A stretch of 64,000 nucleotides of DNA from an uncultured bacterium (GTDB lineage Bacteria > Pseudomonadota > Gammaproteobacteria > Burkholderiales > Burkholderiaceae_C), in assembly GCA_903928495.1 (NCBI GenBank), contig CAIYQZ010000076.1, positions 25,610 to 89,609 on the forward strand, written 5' to 3'. Positions 51,395 through 62,178 of the stretch are shown piece after piece. A program made the position numbers and the translations under genes. Below the pieces are notes generated by a model. It was not told the DNA's origin, searched no databases, and worked only from the letters and a program-made list of their open reading frames with translations. Position 1 is the stretch's first letter. Each line of letters starts with the position of its first letter.

Positions 51395-52513
51395 TTAGAC
51401 ATCCATCTGAGACACGTATTCCCCGATGGCCATTGCGCTGGTGAGGCCTGGGGATTCGATGCCAAACAGGTTCACCAACCCCGGCACGCCGTGCACGGCT
51501 GGGCCGTCGATGCGAAAGTCAGGTGCGGCTTCGCCAGGTCCGTATATTTTGGGGCGCACCCCGCTGTAACTTGGCTGCAAAGCCCCATCGGGCAATACGG
51601 GCCAATAGCGGCGCACTGCCTCGTAAAACCCATCGGCCCGCTGCGGGTCCACCGTGTAGTCAATGGCATCGGGGGTGGCAACGTTCAGCCATTCCAGATC
51701 GGGGCCAAACTTGGCTTGTCCGCCCAAATCCAGCGTCAGATGAACACCCAACCAAGCCCCTTGCGGCGCGGGATACACCAGCCGCCCAAACGGTGCTTTG
51801 CCCGCCAGTGTGTAGTAGCTTCCCTTGGCAAAGTGTTCTTGTGGCACATGCTCTGCAGGCACGCCTTGAATGCCACGTGCCACCGAGCACGCGTGCAAAG
51901 CTGCTGCGTTCACCACCGTGCGCGCCTGCACCTGCAAAGCAGGTAGCCCCGGGCTTTGCACTGTCAGTACCAGGCCTTCGGGCGTGGCCTGTCCGGCAAC
52001 CACGGCCGACTCCAAAGCCACCATGCCACCCGCACGCTCCAGATCGCCTTGCAAGGCCAGCATCAGCCCGTGGCTGTCCACGATGCCCGTGGTAGGCGAA
52101 TGCAAGGCAGCCACACACTGCAATGCTGGCTCCAGTGCCCGAGCCTCTGACGCAGTCAACAGGCTCACTGGCACACCGTTGGCGGCAGACTGGGCAGCCA
52201 ATGCATGCAGCGCAGGGAGCTGGGCCTCGTCGGTGGCCACCACCAGCTTGCCGCAGGCGTTGACAGACACGCCACGCTGCCCGCACAGTTGGTAGAGCAA
52301 TTCTTTCCCACGCACACACAAACGGGCCTTCAGAGAACCGGGTGCGTAGTACAGGCCGGCATGCACCACCTCGCTGTTGCGGGAGCTGACGCCCGTGCCA
52401 ATGGACTGCTCTTTTTCCAGCACCATCACCTCGCGTCCGGCCAAGGCCAGGGCGCGCCCCACGGCGAGGCCCACCACGCCCGCACCGATGACAACCACGT
52501 CGAGTTGCTCCAT
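51395..52513 (-). CDS. FAD-dependent oxidoreductase (L-2-hydroxyglutarate oxidase-like)
   Basis: [51 protein letters not shown]. Confidence 0.88.
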   Translation of the reverse strand: MEQLDVVVIGAGVVGLAVGRALALAGREVMVLEKEQSIGTGVSSRNSEVVHAGLYYAPGSLKARLCVRGKELLYQLCGQRGVSVNACGKLVVATDEAQLPALHALAAQSAANGVPVSLLTASEARALEPALQCVAALHSPTTGIVDSHGLMLALQGDLERAGGMVALESAVVAGQATPEGLVLTVQSPGLPALQVQARTVVNAAALHACSVARGIQGVPAEHVPQEHFAKGSYYTLAGKAPFGRLVYPAPQGAWLGVHLTLDLGGQAKFGPDLEWLNVATPDAIDYTVDPQRADGFYEAVRRYWPVLPDGALQPSYSGVRPKIYGPGEAAPDFRIDGPAVHGVPGLVNLFGIESPGLTSAMAIGEYVSQMDV

Positions 52514-52542
52514 TGCTTGCTCCCTATGTGCCGACCAGGCAT

Positions 52543-52573
52543 AAAAAAAGGACCTAACGCTTCCGTTAAGTCC
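52543..52573 (-). terminator. Intrinsic terminator downstream of tRNA-Val
   Basis: Reverse strand GGACTTAACG-GAAG-CGTTAGGTCC-TTTTTTT. Confidence 0.85.
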
Positions 52574-52594
52574 TTGATTCATCACACAAAATTC

Positions 52595-52669
52595 TGGTGG
52601 GCGGTGCAGGGTTCGAACCTGCGACCCCTGCCGTGTGAAGGCAGTGCTCTACCACTGAGCTAACCGCCC
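52595..52669 (-). tRNA. tRNA-Val(CAC), CCA encoded
   Basis: GGGCGGT/ACCGCCC acceptor, anticodon loop TTCACAC, GGTTCGAACC T-arm, ACCA end; 75 nt. Confidence 0.94.
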
Positions 52670-52735
52670 GAAGCCTCAAATTATATACACACTTTTGCTC
52701 TCTTTTGGCAGCCCAGGCCACTTTTCAAGTCTGGA

Positions 52736-53461
52736 TCAGGCAGCCACCGGCTCAAGTTTGCGCCACAGTGTGCGCCCTTTGGTGGACTTGTCGAGGTCGG
52801 CCAAGGCGCGTTCGTGTGCCTCCCGTTCCGCGGCATTGGCCTCCAGCACGGGCAGGTGGAAGGCACTGAGATCGATGTCGGCCATGTCGTCCGCCTGAAT
52901 CTCGGTCGGGTTGTCGGGCGTGTCATCCAGACCGAAGGCGTTCTGGCCCCGGGTCATGTTGATGTAGACATCGGCCAGCAACTCGGCGTCGAGCAAGGCT
53001 CCGTGCAAGGTGCGCCCTGAATTGTCAACCTCCAGGCGGCCGCACAGGGCGTCCAGGCTGTTGCGTTTGCCCGGGAACAGTTCCTTGGCCATGGCCAAGC
53101 TGTCAATCACGCCTGACACGTGATCGGCCATGCGCCCCATTCGCAAGCGCTCCAGTTCCTTGTTCAGAAAACCGATATCGAAGGGGGCGTTGTGGATGAT
53201 CAGCTCGGCCCCTTGCAGGTAGTCAAGCAGCTCCATGGCTATGGCCGCGAACTTGGGCTTGTCACGCAAAAACTCGTTGCTGATGCCGTGCACCTTCAGT
53301 GCGCCCTCTTCGCTGTCGCGCTCCGGGTTGACGTAAAAGTGGAGGTTGTTGCCCGACAGTTTGCGGTTGAGCAACTCCACGCACCCGATTTCAATGATGC
53401 GGTCGCCGTTCTCGGGCGAGAGACCGGTGGTTTCGGTGTCCAGAACGATTTGGCGGCTCAT
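52736..53461 (-). CDS. dnaQ: DNA polymerase III epsilon subunit
   Basis: RQIVLDTETTGLSPENGDRIIEIGCVELLNRKLSGNNLHFYVNPER; 3'-5' exonuclease motifs. Confidence 0.96.
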   Translation of the reverse strand: MSRQIVLDTETTGLSPENGDRIIEIGCVELLNRKLSGNNLHFYVNPERDSEEGALKVHGISNEFLRDKPKFAAIAMELLDYLQGAELIIHNAPFDIGFLNKELERLRMGRMADHVSGVIDSLAMAKELFPGKRNSLDALCGRLEVDNSGRTLHGALLDAELLADVYINMTRGQNAFGLDDTPDNPTEIQADDMADIDLSAFHLPVLEANAAEREAHERALADLDKSTKGRTLWRKLEPVAA

Positions 53462-53464
53462 GGC

Positions 53465-53803
53465 TCAGTGATTCTCTTTGGCGTGATTGATGGTGTAGCG
53501 GGGAATCTCCACCGTCAGGTCGGTCTGCGCCAGGATGGCCTGACAGCTCAGGCGCGACTGGGGCTCCAGGCCCCAGGCGCGGTCCAGCAGGTCTTCTTCG
53601 GCTTCGTCTGGCTCGTTCAATGACTCAATGCCCTGTCGAACCACCACATGGCAGGTGGTGCAGGCGCAGCTCATGTCGCAGGCGTGCTCGATGTTGATTT
53701 TGTTGTCGAGCAGGGCCTCGCAAATGCTGGTGCCAGCAGGGGCCTGGATGCGGGTGCCTTGCGGGCAATACTCGGGGTGCGGCAGGATGTGGATGGTAGG
53801 CAT
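53465..53803 (-). CDS. fdx: ISC system 2Fe-2S ferredoxin
   Basis: HACDMSCACTTCHVVVRQGIESLNEPDEAEEDLLDRAWGLEPQSRLSCQA. Confidence 0.95.
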   Translation of the reverse strand: MPTIHILPHPEYCPQGTRIQAPAGTSICEALLDNKINIEHACDMSCACTTCHVVVRQGIESLNEPDEAEEDLLDRAWGLEPQSRLSCQAILAQTDLTVEIPRYTINHAKENH

Positions 53804-53854
53804 GTTGGCGTGGGTTTCAAGAGGCGCAAGACTGGCGGCCGGGTAGCGCGCGAA

Positions 53855-55750
53855 TTACATGGTCTCGATGTGTTTGCCTGACAGGGCGCGGGCAATGCCC
53901 CGGTTCATGCGCATAGCGGCAAACGATTCGGTGCCTTTGGCCAGCACCTGAGTGGCGGCTTCGACCTCGGCCGCGTCGGTGGACGTGGCAGCGGTCTGGC
54001 GCAGGCCCGCCATCAGGGCTTCCATGTCGGCGCGTTCCTGCTCGCCCAGCAAATCGCCATCGGCTTTCAAGGCGCTGAGGGTGGCTTCGACCATGCGGTC
54101 GGCGTCCACTCGGGCTTCCACCAGCGCGCGTGCCTGCATGTCAGCCTGAGCAGTGGTGAAGCTTTCCTGCAGCATGGTGGCTATCTGTTCGTCACTCAGG
54201 CCGTAAGAGGGCTTCACATCGATGCGGGCTTCGATGCCGGTGCCCTGCTCTTTGGCGGTCACGCTCAGCAGGCCATCCGCATCGATGGTGAAGGTGACGC
54301 GAATGCGTGCAGCACCAGCAGCCATGGGTGGAATGCCGCGCAACTCAAAGCGCGCCAGGCTGCGGCAATCCGCCACCAGGTCGCGCTCGCCTTGCACCAC
54401 GTGCAGGGCCAATGCGGTCTGGCCGTCTTTGTAGGTGGTGAAGTCTTGCGCCAATGCGGTGGGAATGGTGCTGTTGCGGGGCACGATGCGCTCCACCAAC
54501 CCGCCCATGGTTTCAATGCCCAGCGAGAGCGGAATGACGTCGAGCAGCAGCAAATCGCCGTCCGGGTTATTGCCCGCCAGTTGGTTGGCCTGAATGGCGG
54601 CACCCAGAGCCACGACCTCGTCGGGGTTGAGGTTGGTGAGGGGCGTCTGGCCAAAAAACTCGGCCACGGCCTCGCGCACCACTGGCATGCGGGTGGAGCC
54701 CCCCACCAACACCACACCTTGAATGTCGTCTTTGCCCAGTTTGGCGTCGCGCAGTGCCTTGCGCACGGCCGTCAGCGTGCGGGCAGTCAGCGGCTGCGTG
54801 GCTTGGGCAAAATCTCGTTTTTTTATATCAAAACAGGCCTCACCGCTTGACAGCATTACGTTATAAGCTACTGATTCAGAATCATCTTTCACATCGGAAA
54901 GACGTTCCTTCACCCGTTTGGCGGCCTGCTGCAGTGCGGCGCGGTCGGTGGGGCTTGCGGTGTCGAGCCAGGCGGCCCGGCCTTGTTGGGCCATGACCCA
55001 TTGCACCAGCGCACGGTCGTAGTCGTCGCCGCCCAAGGCGGAGTCGCCTCCGGTGGCCACCACCTCGAACACACCTTGCGACAGCTTCAAAATGGAAATG
55101 TCAAACGTGCCCCCGCCCAGGTCGTACACGGCGTAGGTGCCTTCGCTGGCGTTGTCCAGCCCGTAGGCAATGGCTGCGGCAGTGGGTTCATTGATGAGCC
55201 GCAACACGTTGATGCCCGCCAGCTGTGCCGCGTCTTTGGTGGCCTGGCGCTGGGCATCGTCAAAGTAGGCGGGCACAGTGATGACTGCGCCGAACAACTC
55301 GTCGTCAAAGGTGTCTTCAGCCCTGAAACGCAGGGTGGCCAGTATTTCGGCGCTCACCTCGACAGGCGTTTTTTCCCCGGCAACGGTTTGCACGGTGGCC
55401 ATGCCCGGGCGGTCGAGCACGGTGTAGGGCAGTTGGTCCACCTGCACCACATCGGCACGCTGTCGGCCCATGAGACGCTTGATGGACACCAGTGTGTTGG
55501 CAGGGTCTTGCACCTGCGCTGCAAGTGCGTCAAAACCAATGACCCGCCCTGCCCCGCCGCTGTTGGGCGGCAAGTAACGCACGGCGCTGGGCAACAGGTG
55601 GCGGCCTTGGTCATCGGGCAGGCATTCGGCCACGCCGTTGCGCACGGCGGCCACCAACGAATGGGTGGTGCCCAAATCAATGCCCACGGCCACGCGGCGC
55701 TGATGGGGATCGGGCGATTGCCCGGGTTCGGAAATTTGCAGAAGAGCCAT
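53855..55750 (-). CDS. hscA: Fe-S assembly chaperone HscA, with repeat-derived internal segment
   Basis: [32 protein letters not shown]; between hscB and fdx. Contains [20 protein letters not shown] encoded by repeat copy H. Confidence 0.95.
   Translation of the reverse strand: MALLQISEPGQSPDPHQRRVAVGIDLGTTHSLVAAVRNGVAECLPDDQGRHLLPSAVRYLPPNSGGAGRVIGFDALAAQVQDPANTLVSIKRLMGRQRADVVQVDQLPYTVLDRPGMATVQTVAGEKTPVEVSAEILATLRFRAEDTFDDELFGAVITVPAYFDDAQRQATKDAAQLAGINVLRLINEPTAAAIAYGLDNASEGTYAVYDLGGGTFDISILKLSQGVFEVVATGGDSALGGDDYDRALVQWVMAQQGRAAWLDTASPTDRAALQQAAKRVKERLSDVKDDSESVAYNVMLSSGEACFDIKKRDFAQATQPLTARTLTAVRKALRDAKLGKDDIQGVVLVGGSTRMPVVREAVAEFFGQTPLTNLNPDEVVALGAAIQANQLAGNNPDGDLLLLDVIPLSLGIETMGGLVERIVPRNSTIPTALAQDFTTYKDGQTALALHVVQGERDLVADCRSLARFELRGIPPMAAGAARIRVTFTIDADGLLSVTAKEQGTGIEARIDVKPSYGLSDEQIATMLQESFTTAQADMQARALVEARVDADRMVEATLSALKADGDLLGEQERADMEALMAGLRQTAATSTDAAEVEAATQVLAKGTESFAAMRMNRGIARALSGKHIETM
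54818..54872 (-). repeat. Dispersed ~50-bp repeat, copy H (in frame inside hscA)
   Basis: Reverse strand GTAGCTTATAACGTAATGCTGTCAAGCGGTGAGGCCTGTTTTGATATAAAAAAACGAG. Confidence 0.65.
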
Positions 55751-55760
55751 GGTGTGGGGG

Positions 55761-56291
55761 TTATTGTCCCAGTTGGTCAAGGCGCTGCTCTACCTCGGCG
55801 GCAAAGCGCTCCACGAACATGAGGGCGCGCACCTGGGTGGCAGCAGCGGCGGCATCGCTTTGCTCATCCAGCAACGAAGCGATGCGGGTCAAGGTGTCGC
55901 GCCTGGCGCCCCGCGTACGGTCAAGCAATGCTTCGAGTTCGTTTTCGCCGGTGGACTCTTCCAGCTCCTCTCGCCACTCCATTTGTTGCACCAAAAAGGC
56001 GGGCGGCATGGCTGTGTTGCGCTCGGCGTTCACCGGCGCACCCCGGCGCTCGCACAGATAGGCAGCGCGCTGTGTGGGGTTTTTCAGCCGCTGATAGGCC
56101 TCGTTCACACGCACTGACCACTGCATGGCCAGCCGTTGCGCCACCGCTCCCTGCGCGGCAAATTTGTCGGGGTGGGTTTCGCGCTGGAGGGCTTTCCACT
56201 GCGCGTCCAAGGCCCTGGGGTCCAGGGCAAACTGCTCGGGGAGGCCGAACAACTCAAAATCAGATGCCTGCAAATTCAACGCCACAAGCAC
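55761..56291 (-). CDS. hscB: Fe-S assembly co-chaperone HscB
   Basis: [35 protein letters not shown]-domain HPD. Confidence 0.94.
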   Translation of the reverse strand: MLVALNLQASDFELFGLPEQFALDPRALDAQWKALQRETHPDKFAAQGAVAQRLAMQWSVRVNEAYQRLKNPTQRAAYLCERRGAPVNAERNTAMPPAFLVQQMEWREELEESTGENELEALLDRTRGARRDTLTRIASLLDEQSDAAAAATQVRALMFVERFAAEVEQRLDQLGQ

Positions 56292-56297
56292 CCGCCC

Positions 56298-56621
56298 TCA
56301 CACGCGGAACGATTCGCCGCAGCCGCACTTGTCGCGTTCGTTGGGGTTGCTGAAGCGGAAGCCTTCGTTCAGGCCTTCGCGCACGAAGTCGAGCTGGGTG
56401 CCATCGATGTAGGCCAGACTTTTGGGGTCTACCAGCACGGTGACGCCATTGCTTTCGTACACGACGTCTTCAGGGGCCTGCTCGTCGGCGTATTCCAGCT
56501 TGTACGCCAGGCCCGAGCACCCGGTGGTTTTCACGCCCAGGCGCACACCCACACCCTTGCCACGGCGGCTGAGGTAGCGGGTGACGTGCCGTGCAGCGGC
56601 TTCGGTCAGGGTGACGGCCAT
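56298..56621 (-). CDS. iscA: Iron-sulfur assembly protein IscA
   Basis: [23 protein letters not shown]...CGCGESF. Confidence 0.95.
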   Translation of the reverse strand: MAVTLTEAAARHVTRYLSRRGKGVGVRLGVKTTGCSGLAYKLEYADEQAPEDVVYESNGVTVLVDPKSLAYIDGTQLDFVREGLNEGFRFSNPNERDKCGCGESFRV

Positions 56622-56623
56622 GG

Positions 56624-57010
56624 TCAGTGCGTGTGTTTTTTGCGGTAGTCGTCCACTGCTGCCTTGATGGCGTCTTCAGCCAGGATGGAGCAGTGAATTT
56701 TGACCGGTGGCAAGGCCAGCTCTTCGGCAATCTGGCTGTTTTTCAGCGCAGCAGCTTCGTCGAGTGTTTTGCCCTTCACCCATTCGGTGACCAGCGAGCT
56801 TGAGGCAATGGCAGAGCCGCAACCGTAGGTTTTGAAGCGTGCATCTTCGATCACACCGGTTTGGGCGTTGACCTTGATTTGCAGCTTCATCACGTCGCCA
56901 CAGGCGGGGGCACCGACCATGCCGGTGCCCACGGTGTCGTCGCCTTTTTCAAAGCTGCCGACGTTGCGGGGGTTTTCGTAGTGGTCAACCACTTTGTCTG
57001 AGTAAGCCAT
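56624..57010 (-). CDS. iscU: Fe-S scaffold IscU
   Basis: [37 protein letters not shown]...[19 protein letters not shown]. Confidence 0.97.
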   Translation of the reverse strand: MAYSDKVVDHYENPRNVGSFEKGDDTVGTGMVGAPACGDVMKLQIKVNAQTGVIEDARFKTYGCGSAIASSSLVTEWVKGKTLDEAAALKNSQIAEELALPPVKIHCSILAEDAIKAAVDDYRKKHTH

Positions 57011-57060
57011 GGTGTTGTTCCTTCAAATTCAGTGCAATTGGGGGCGCTGCGAAAAAACGC

Positions 57061-58278
57061 TCAGTGCGCCGCCCACTGGATGGTGGAGAGGTCGACGCCG
57101 TCCTTGAACATTTCCCACAGGGGAGACAGTTCGCGCAGCTTGGCCACGTTTTCTTTGATGGTGGCAATGGCGTAGTCGATTTCTTCTTCGGTGGACCAGC
57201 GGCCAATGGTCATGCGCAGGCTGCTGTGCGCCAGTTCGTCGCTGCGGCCCAAGGCACGCAGCACGTAGCTGGGTTCCAGGCTGGCGCTGGTGCACGCTGA
57301 GCCACTGGACACTGCCAGCCCCTTGATGCCCATGATGAGCGACTCGCCCTCCACGTAGTTAAAGCTCATGTTCAGGTTGTGGGGCACGCGCTGCGTGGCG
57401 TGGCCGTTGATGAACACCTCTTCCATGCCTTGCAACCCGGCCAACAGGCGGTCATGCAGGGCTTGAATGCGCTTGTTTTCGTCATGCATTTCCAGCTTGG
57501 CAATGCGGTAGGCCTCGCCCATGCCCACGCACTGGTGGGTGGGCAGCGTACCAGAGCGCATGCCACGCTCGTGGCCGCCACCGTGCATTTGCGCCTCCAG
57601 GCGCACGCGGGGCTTGCGGCGCACATACAGGGCACCAATCCCTTTGGGGCCGTAGGTTTTGTGGCTGGTGAGGCTCATCAGGTCCACGGGCAAGGTGGTC
57701 ACGTCAATGTCCACCCGGCCAGTGGCCTGCGCGGCATCCACGTGCAACAACACGCCTTTTTCGCGACAGATCGTGCCGATGGCTGCAATGTCCTGAATGA
57801 CACCGATTTCGTTGTTGACGAACATGACGCTGGCCAGGATGGTGTCGGGGCGGATGGCGGCCTTGAAGGCATCGAGGTTCAGCAAGCCATCGGCCTGCAC
57901 ATCAAGGTAGGTGACCTCAAAGCCCTGGCGCTCCAGCTCACGCATGGTGTCGAGCACGGCTTTGTGCTCTGTCTTAACGGTGATCAGGTGCTTGCCCTTG
58001 CCCTTGTAGAAGTGCGCAGCGCCCTTCAATGCAAGGTTGTTTGACTCGGTGGCGCCGCTGGTCCAAACGATTTCGCGCGGGTCGGCATTGATCAGCGCAG
58101 CCACCTGTTCGCGGGCGGTTTCCACGGCCTTTTCGGCTTCCCAGCCCCAGGCATGGCTTCGGCTGGCAGGGTTGCCAAAGTGCTCGCGCAACCAAGGAAT
58201 CATGGCGTCCACCACCCGCGGGTCGCAAGGGTTGGTGGCGCTGTAGTCCATGTAAATGGGGAAATGCGGCGTGGACAT
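57061..58278 (-). CDS. iscS: Cysteine desulfurase IscS
   Basis: [66 protein letters not shown]. Confidence 0.97.
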   Translation of the reverse strand: MSTPHFPIYMDYSATNPCDPRVVDAMIPWLREHFGNPASRSHAWGWEAEKAVETAREQVAALINADPREIVWTSGATESNNLALKGAAHFYKGKGKHLITVKTEHKAVLDTMRELERQGFEVTYLDVQADGLLNLDAFKAAIRPDTILASVMFVNNEIGVIQDIAAIGTICREKGVLLHVDAAQATGRVDIDVTTLPVDLMSLTSHKTYGPKGIGALYVRRKPRVRLEAQMHGGGHERGMRSGTLPTHQCVGMGEAYRIAKLEMHDENKRIQALHDRLLAGLQGMEEVFINGHATQRVPHNLNMSFNYVEGESLIMGIKGLAVSSGSACTSASLEPSYVLRALGRSDELAHSSLRMTIGRWSTEEEIDYAIATIKENVAKLRELSPLWEMFKDGVDLSTIQWAAH

Positions 58279-58364
58279 GGTGTGTGTGAAGGTCGAATGG
58301 GTTCTAAATGGGGCGGCCAAGGCACAGCTGCGCCGCAGCCCTGCCTGTGATCACCGGACTGTCT

Positions 58365-58901
58365 TCAGGCCTTGGCCAAAGAAGCGCCCAGCGCAAATAC
58401 CGAGTTGGGTCCATTCACGCGAATGGGTTTGACCACAGGCGCCGTGGAAATGGCCCGCTTGATCATGGGCACGTTTTCAACGATCAGGCCCTTGGCCAAC
58501 TGCTCGTCAACCAACTTCTGCAGGGTGACAGAGTCGAGAAAGTCAACCATTTTGGCGTTCAGCGCGGCCCACAACTCGTGGGTCATGCAACGGTTGCCTT
58601 CGCCGTGGCAGTTCTCTTTGCCGCCGCACTGGGTGGCGTCCAGAGGCTCGTCCACAGACACGATGATGTCGGCCACCGTGATTTCGGTCGCTTTGCGCCC
58701 AAGGGTGTAACCGCCTCCGGGGCCACGGGTGGACTCCACCAACTCGTGGCGGCGCAGCTTGCCGAACAACTGCTCCAGGTACGAGAGCGAAATTTGCTGC
58801 CGCTGGCTGATGGCTGCCAGCGTGACAGGGCCATTGGACTGGCGCAGGGCCAAATCGATCATGGCGGTGACCGCGAAGCGGCCTTTGGTGGTGAGGCGCA
58901 T
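58365..58901 (-). CDS. iscR: Fe-S cluster regulator IscR
   Basis: [69 protein letters not shown]; Cys cluster. Confidence 0.96.
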   Translation of the reverse strand: MRLTTKGRFAVTAMIDLALRQSNGPVTLAAISQRQQISLSYLEQLFGKLRRHELVESTRGPGGGYTLGRKATEITVADIIVSVDEPLDATQCGGKENCHGEGNRCMTHELWAALNAKMVDFLDSVTLQKLVDEQLAKGLIVENVPMIKRAISTAPVVKPIRVNGPNSVFALGASLAKA

Positions 58902-59011
58902 GGCAGGACTCTTTCGTAATGGTGCTGTACACAGTTGGCGGCGCAGGTCATGCACCAGCCAACACGTTTTTCCGCCCGCCCCCGGCCTGAGCCGATTCAT
59001 CGTGGGCGTTG

Positions 59012-59036
59012 TTCTTGACTGTTTTCGTCAAGTATA
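59012..59036. promoter_or_regulatory. Candidate IscR type-1 operator upstream of iscR
   Basis: Reverse strand ATACTTGAC-GAAAACA-GTCAAGAA: perfect 6-bp inverted arms CTTGAC/GTCAAG, 7-nt spacer. Confidence 0.65.
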
Positions 59037-59120
59037 CATCAAAGCCCAACTGATTTGCTCGGCATTGTAACTCGACGCAAGAAAATCCTACCGTCAAGAA
59101 ACAATAAAAACCGATTGGTA

Positions 59121-59618
59121 CTATTTTGAAGTCATGCGTTTCAAGTACTGAGTAAGGCCCGAGCAGGCGTCGTCTAACAAATCCAGCACATGTTCAAAGC
59201 CCGCCTCCCCTCCGTAATACGGGTCGGGCACCACCGTGTCGGTGTGCTGGCAGGCAAACTCCATCAAGCGGCGCACCTTGTGCTGGTGCTGCGGCGGACA
59301 GGCAGCCTGGGTCAACGAGAGGTTGTCCCAGTCCATGACCAGGATGAGGTCCATCTGCTCAAAGTCCTCTTCGGTGATCTGCCGCGCCCGGTGGCCAGAC
59401 AGGTCAATGCCACGCCGCTGCGCATGGGCAGCGCTGCGCACATCGGCTGGCTTGCCGGGGTGGTAGTTGTGCGTGCCTGCCGAAAACACGGCCACGTGTT
59501 GGCCCAACTCGGCCAACTGCACGTGGTGGCGCAGCACGGCTTCTGCGGTGGGGCTTCTGCAGATGTTGCCCATGCAGACAAAGAGCACCTTGTACAAGAA
59601 AATCTCCTTATAAAACAA
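59121..59618 (-). CDS. Low-molecular-weight protein tyrosine phosphatase
   Basis: VLFVCMGNICRSPTAEAVLRHHV; VPDPYYGGEAGFEHVLDLLDDACSGL. Likely uses an internal TTG start (LYKVLFVC...) preceded by GGAGA. Confidence 0.93.
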   Translation of the reverse strand: MFYKEIFLYKVLFVCMGNICRSPTAEAVLRHHVQLAELGQHVAVFSAGTHNYHPGKPADVRSAAHAQRRGIDLSGHRARQITEEDFEQMDLILVMDWDNLSLTQAACPPQHQHKVRRLMEFACQHTDTVVPDPYYGGEAGFEHVLDLLDDACSGLTQYLKRMTSK

Positions 59619-59706
59619 GCCTATCGCGTGCAGCAGCGTGCAGTAAAATGCGGCTACTTTTGGAAAATGTGTCCCAAAATTTGCCCAAAAGGAGCCTCAC
59701 TGCACC

Positions 59707-60759
59707 ATGCAAACCGCACCCAAAACCGAGACGGACGTTAAGCGGCTGAAGCCAGTTACTAAAGAGCAATGGTATGGATTCGGGAACGGCCTGTATCTGC
59801 GCCATTCGGCACCGCACCTGCTCACGTGGGTATACCGCACCAAGGCGGGCGGCAAGCAACAAAAGGTCAAGCTTGGTACTCACCCAGCCATGTCGCTAGC
59901 AGCCGCACGGGCAGCGTGCGCAAAGCTGGGGGCAACCGCCCTCCCCGATCAAGTCCGCGCTGAGACCGTCTGCAATGAGTGGTACGACCGAGTCATCGTG
60001 CCAACCTACAAGCAAACAAAGAACGCCTCGGTGTACGTGAACAGGTTCAACAGGTTTTTCGGCCACCGCATGATTGGCAGCTTGACAACCGCCGAGCTCA
60101 CAAACAATTTGATTGACTACGGCAAGCAATACCCGGTCGCAGCCAACCGTTGTCGGTCGTCTTGGGCCTTGATGTTCGGCTACGCAAGGCAGCGCGGGCT
60201 GATCAGTGTGAACCCATTGGCCGAAACGTCTAACGCAGTGGCAGGGGGCACCGAGACAGCGCGGGCCAGAGTCCTAACCGATGAAGAGATCACCTGGGTG
60301 ATGGCTCTGCAAGACGACCACGGAAAGCTCCTGCGGTTCTTGCTCTTGACAGGGCTACGGATCAGCGAAGCCCAAACCGCGAAGGTCGGCCAGTTGGACG
60401 GCGATGTTCTGCACATACCGGAGAACAAAAGCGACCGCCCACACTGGGTAGCCGTGTCGCCACTCGCTCGGGAGCAGCTTGGCGACTATGGCGGGTTCTT
60501 GTTCTTCGCCCGTGGTGTTACCGCTACGCAAGCATGGCTCAAGCGGCAGGATGTTGGCTGGACACCGCACGACTTGCGGCGAACGTTCGCCACTAGACTG
60601 GCAGGTATGCAGGTTGCTCCCCACGTTATCGAAAAGTGTCTTAACCACACGCTTGGCGGGGTGCTGGCAACCTACAACCGACACGACTACGCAGCAGAAC
60701 GCACCGCAGCGACTCTGGCATGGTCGGAAAGTTTGGCGGGCCATGCCAAAGCAAATTGA
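59707..60759 (+). CDS. Tyrosine-type site-specific integrase
   Basis: DUF4102-like N-terminal arm domain; LLTGLRISEAQ, HDLRRTFATRL, LNHTLGGVLATYNRHDY catalytic motifs. Confidence 0.94.
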   Translation: MQTAPKTETDVKRLKPVTKEQWYGFGNGLYLRHSAPHLLTWVYRTKAGGKQQKVKLGTHPAMSLAAARAACAKLGATALPDQVRAETVCNEWYDRVIVPTYKQTKNASVYVNRFNRFFGHRMIGSLTTAELTNNLIDYGKQYPVAANRCRSSWALMFGYARQRGLISVNPLAETSNAVAGGTETARARVLTDEEITWVMALQDDHGKLLRFLLLTGLRISEAQTAKVGQLDGDVLHIPENKSDRPHWVAVSPLAREQLGDYGGFLFFARGVTATQAWLKRQDVGWTPHDLRRTFATRLAGMQVAPHVIEKCLNHTLGGVLATYNRHDYAAERTAATLAWSESLAGHAKAN

Positions 60760-61069
60760 CCTGTTCAGCAAGGGCGGTCAAGGCTACTTGTCGGAAGAAG
60801 AGTTATTGCGCAACATCACCACGCCAGAGCAGCGCACGGCGGCTCTTCTGGTGTCGGCACAAAAAGGGCTTGCAGGGCGTGCGCAAGCCAAAGCGAAGGC
60901 AGCGACCCAACGCACCGCAAACGACGCAGCCAAGGCCCGTGCAGCCGCACCGCTAGGGCTTGCCGGGGGGCCGTTGCTGGCATGGTTGCAAGCCAACCCG
61001 CCTTTCTGCGATTGGGACGTGAGGCGGCTAAAAAAGGTCGTTGAGCACATCAGCGCTAGCAGCTTTTAA
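60743..61069 (+). CDS. Hypothetical protein of the element
   Basis: 108-aa ORF (MPKQIDLFSKGGQGYLSEEELLRN...) overlapping the integrase 3' end by 17 nt. Confidence 0.6.
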   Translation: MPKQIDLFSKGGQGYLSEEELLRNITTPEQRTAALLVSAQKGLAGRAQAKAKAATQRTANDAAKARAAAPLGLAGGPLLAWLQANPPFCDWDVRRLKKVVEHISASSF

Positions 61070-61113
61070 AAGCTGCATTGCTGGGCAAGCTGTGCGGCGG
61101 CAAAGTACCGCCC

Positions 61114-61335
61114 ATGCCACAGCCAAACACACCACCCCCACCCTGCTACCCAGCGGAGACATTCGCCGAAGAAGTTGTCGGCGTTCCTTTCCGCACGTTT
61201 GAGCAGCTTGTGTCCGAAGGTCACGGGCCACGCATGTTCTTACTCGGTCGTCGCCGCTACGTAATGTCTTCAGACGGAATCGCGTGGCTTGAACTAATGC
61301 GCGACCGCTTCCCCTACTGCCCCAAGACCGGATGA
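61114..61335 (+). CDS. Small AlpA/excisionase-like DNA-binding protein
   Basis: FAEEVVGVPFRTFEQLVSEGHGPRMFLLGRRRYVMSSDGIAWLELMRDR resembles MerR-like excisionase fold. Confidence 0.5.
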   Translation: MPQPNTPPPPCYPAETFAEEVVGVPFRTFEQLVSEGHGPRMFLLGRRRYVMSSDGIAWLELMRDRFPYCPKTG

Positions 61336-61632
61336 ACGCTGGTTCGCTGCGTGCCAAAACAAAAGCACCGCCCGCGCACGGGCCAAGCCCCACGCCAAAC
61401 AGCCACAGCCAACAGGCCACCAGCGGTATTCACGCCAGCAAGGGCATTCCATCCATTTTCGGCGGTAATACTCATTTGGAATTGTGAAGATTATCTGCAT
61501 GGCGGGTAATGAATTCCGTTTGCACAATCATTAAAGCAATAAATAATTATGTCAATTTGGGCTTACAAACCGCCAGCCATGCCTTAAACTAAGCGTGCCG
61601 CAACGGGCAATTTATTTATTAAAGGACACAGC

Positions 61633-62028
61633 ATGGCACAAAAAGATGTAATTGAAATTGGTGGACAATCAATTCCATTAGCTACCTTCGCACAGGAGTA
61701 TCTTGGAACATCGCACGCAACAAACTATTTGCGCAGTCTTGGGCTGGAACTCGGCTACTCGGTTCTCAGTAACCGGAGAATCCAGAACGACAACCCGCCG
61801 TACATAAAAATCTACGACGCTTATCTCTACAAGAAGACCGACCTTGACGCTTGGGCGCAAAGCAACGAAGCCGCCCGCTATTTGGTCAACCCCGAAGATC
61901 GTGAAGTTCGCCTGTTGCAGAACAAAGCAGACAAGTTGCGCGAGCGTGCAGATGCAATGGCCGTCGCTGCCGCTGCTGCAAGGCTGGCCGCTGTGAACGT
62001 TGAAAAAGAAGCCGTTAAAAGTGTTTGA
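61633..62028 (+). CDS. Hypothetical protein of the element
   Basis: 131-aa ORF with good RBS (AAAGGACACAGC ATG). Confidence 0.6.
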   Translation: MAQKDVIEIGGQSIPLATFAQEYLGTSHATNYLRSLGLELGYSVLSNRRIQNDNPPYIKIYDAYLYKKTDLDAWAQSNEAARYLVNPEDREVRLLQNKADKLRERADAMAVAAAAARLAAVNVEKEAVKSV

Positions 62029-62047
62029 GCACCTTTAACGGCCGAAC

Positions 62048-62178
62048 TTTCAATATAGGCTATGGCAAAGCCCACGTTAATTATAACGCGGTTTTGTGCT
62101 ATGGCAAGAAAGGTTAGAAAGAAAGGCCCGCATGAATATGTGGGAACACAAACCAAACCTTTCAATAGATTATGGCAA
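62048..62178. promoter_or_regulatory. Repeat-rich leader of the primase gene
   Basis: TATGGCAA at 62061, 62100, 62171; TTTCAATA-N-TATGGCAA duplicated; palindrome CGTTA-ATTA-TAACG at 62075-62088. Confidence 0.45.
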
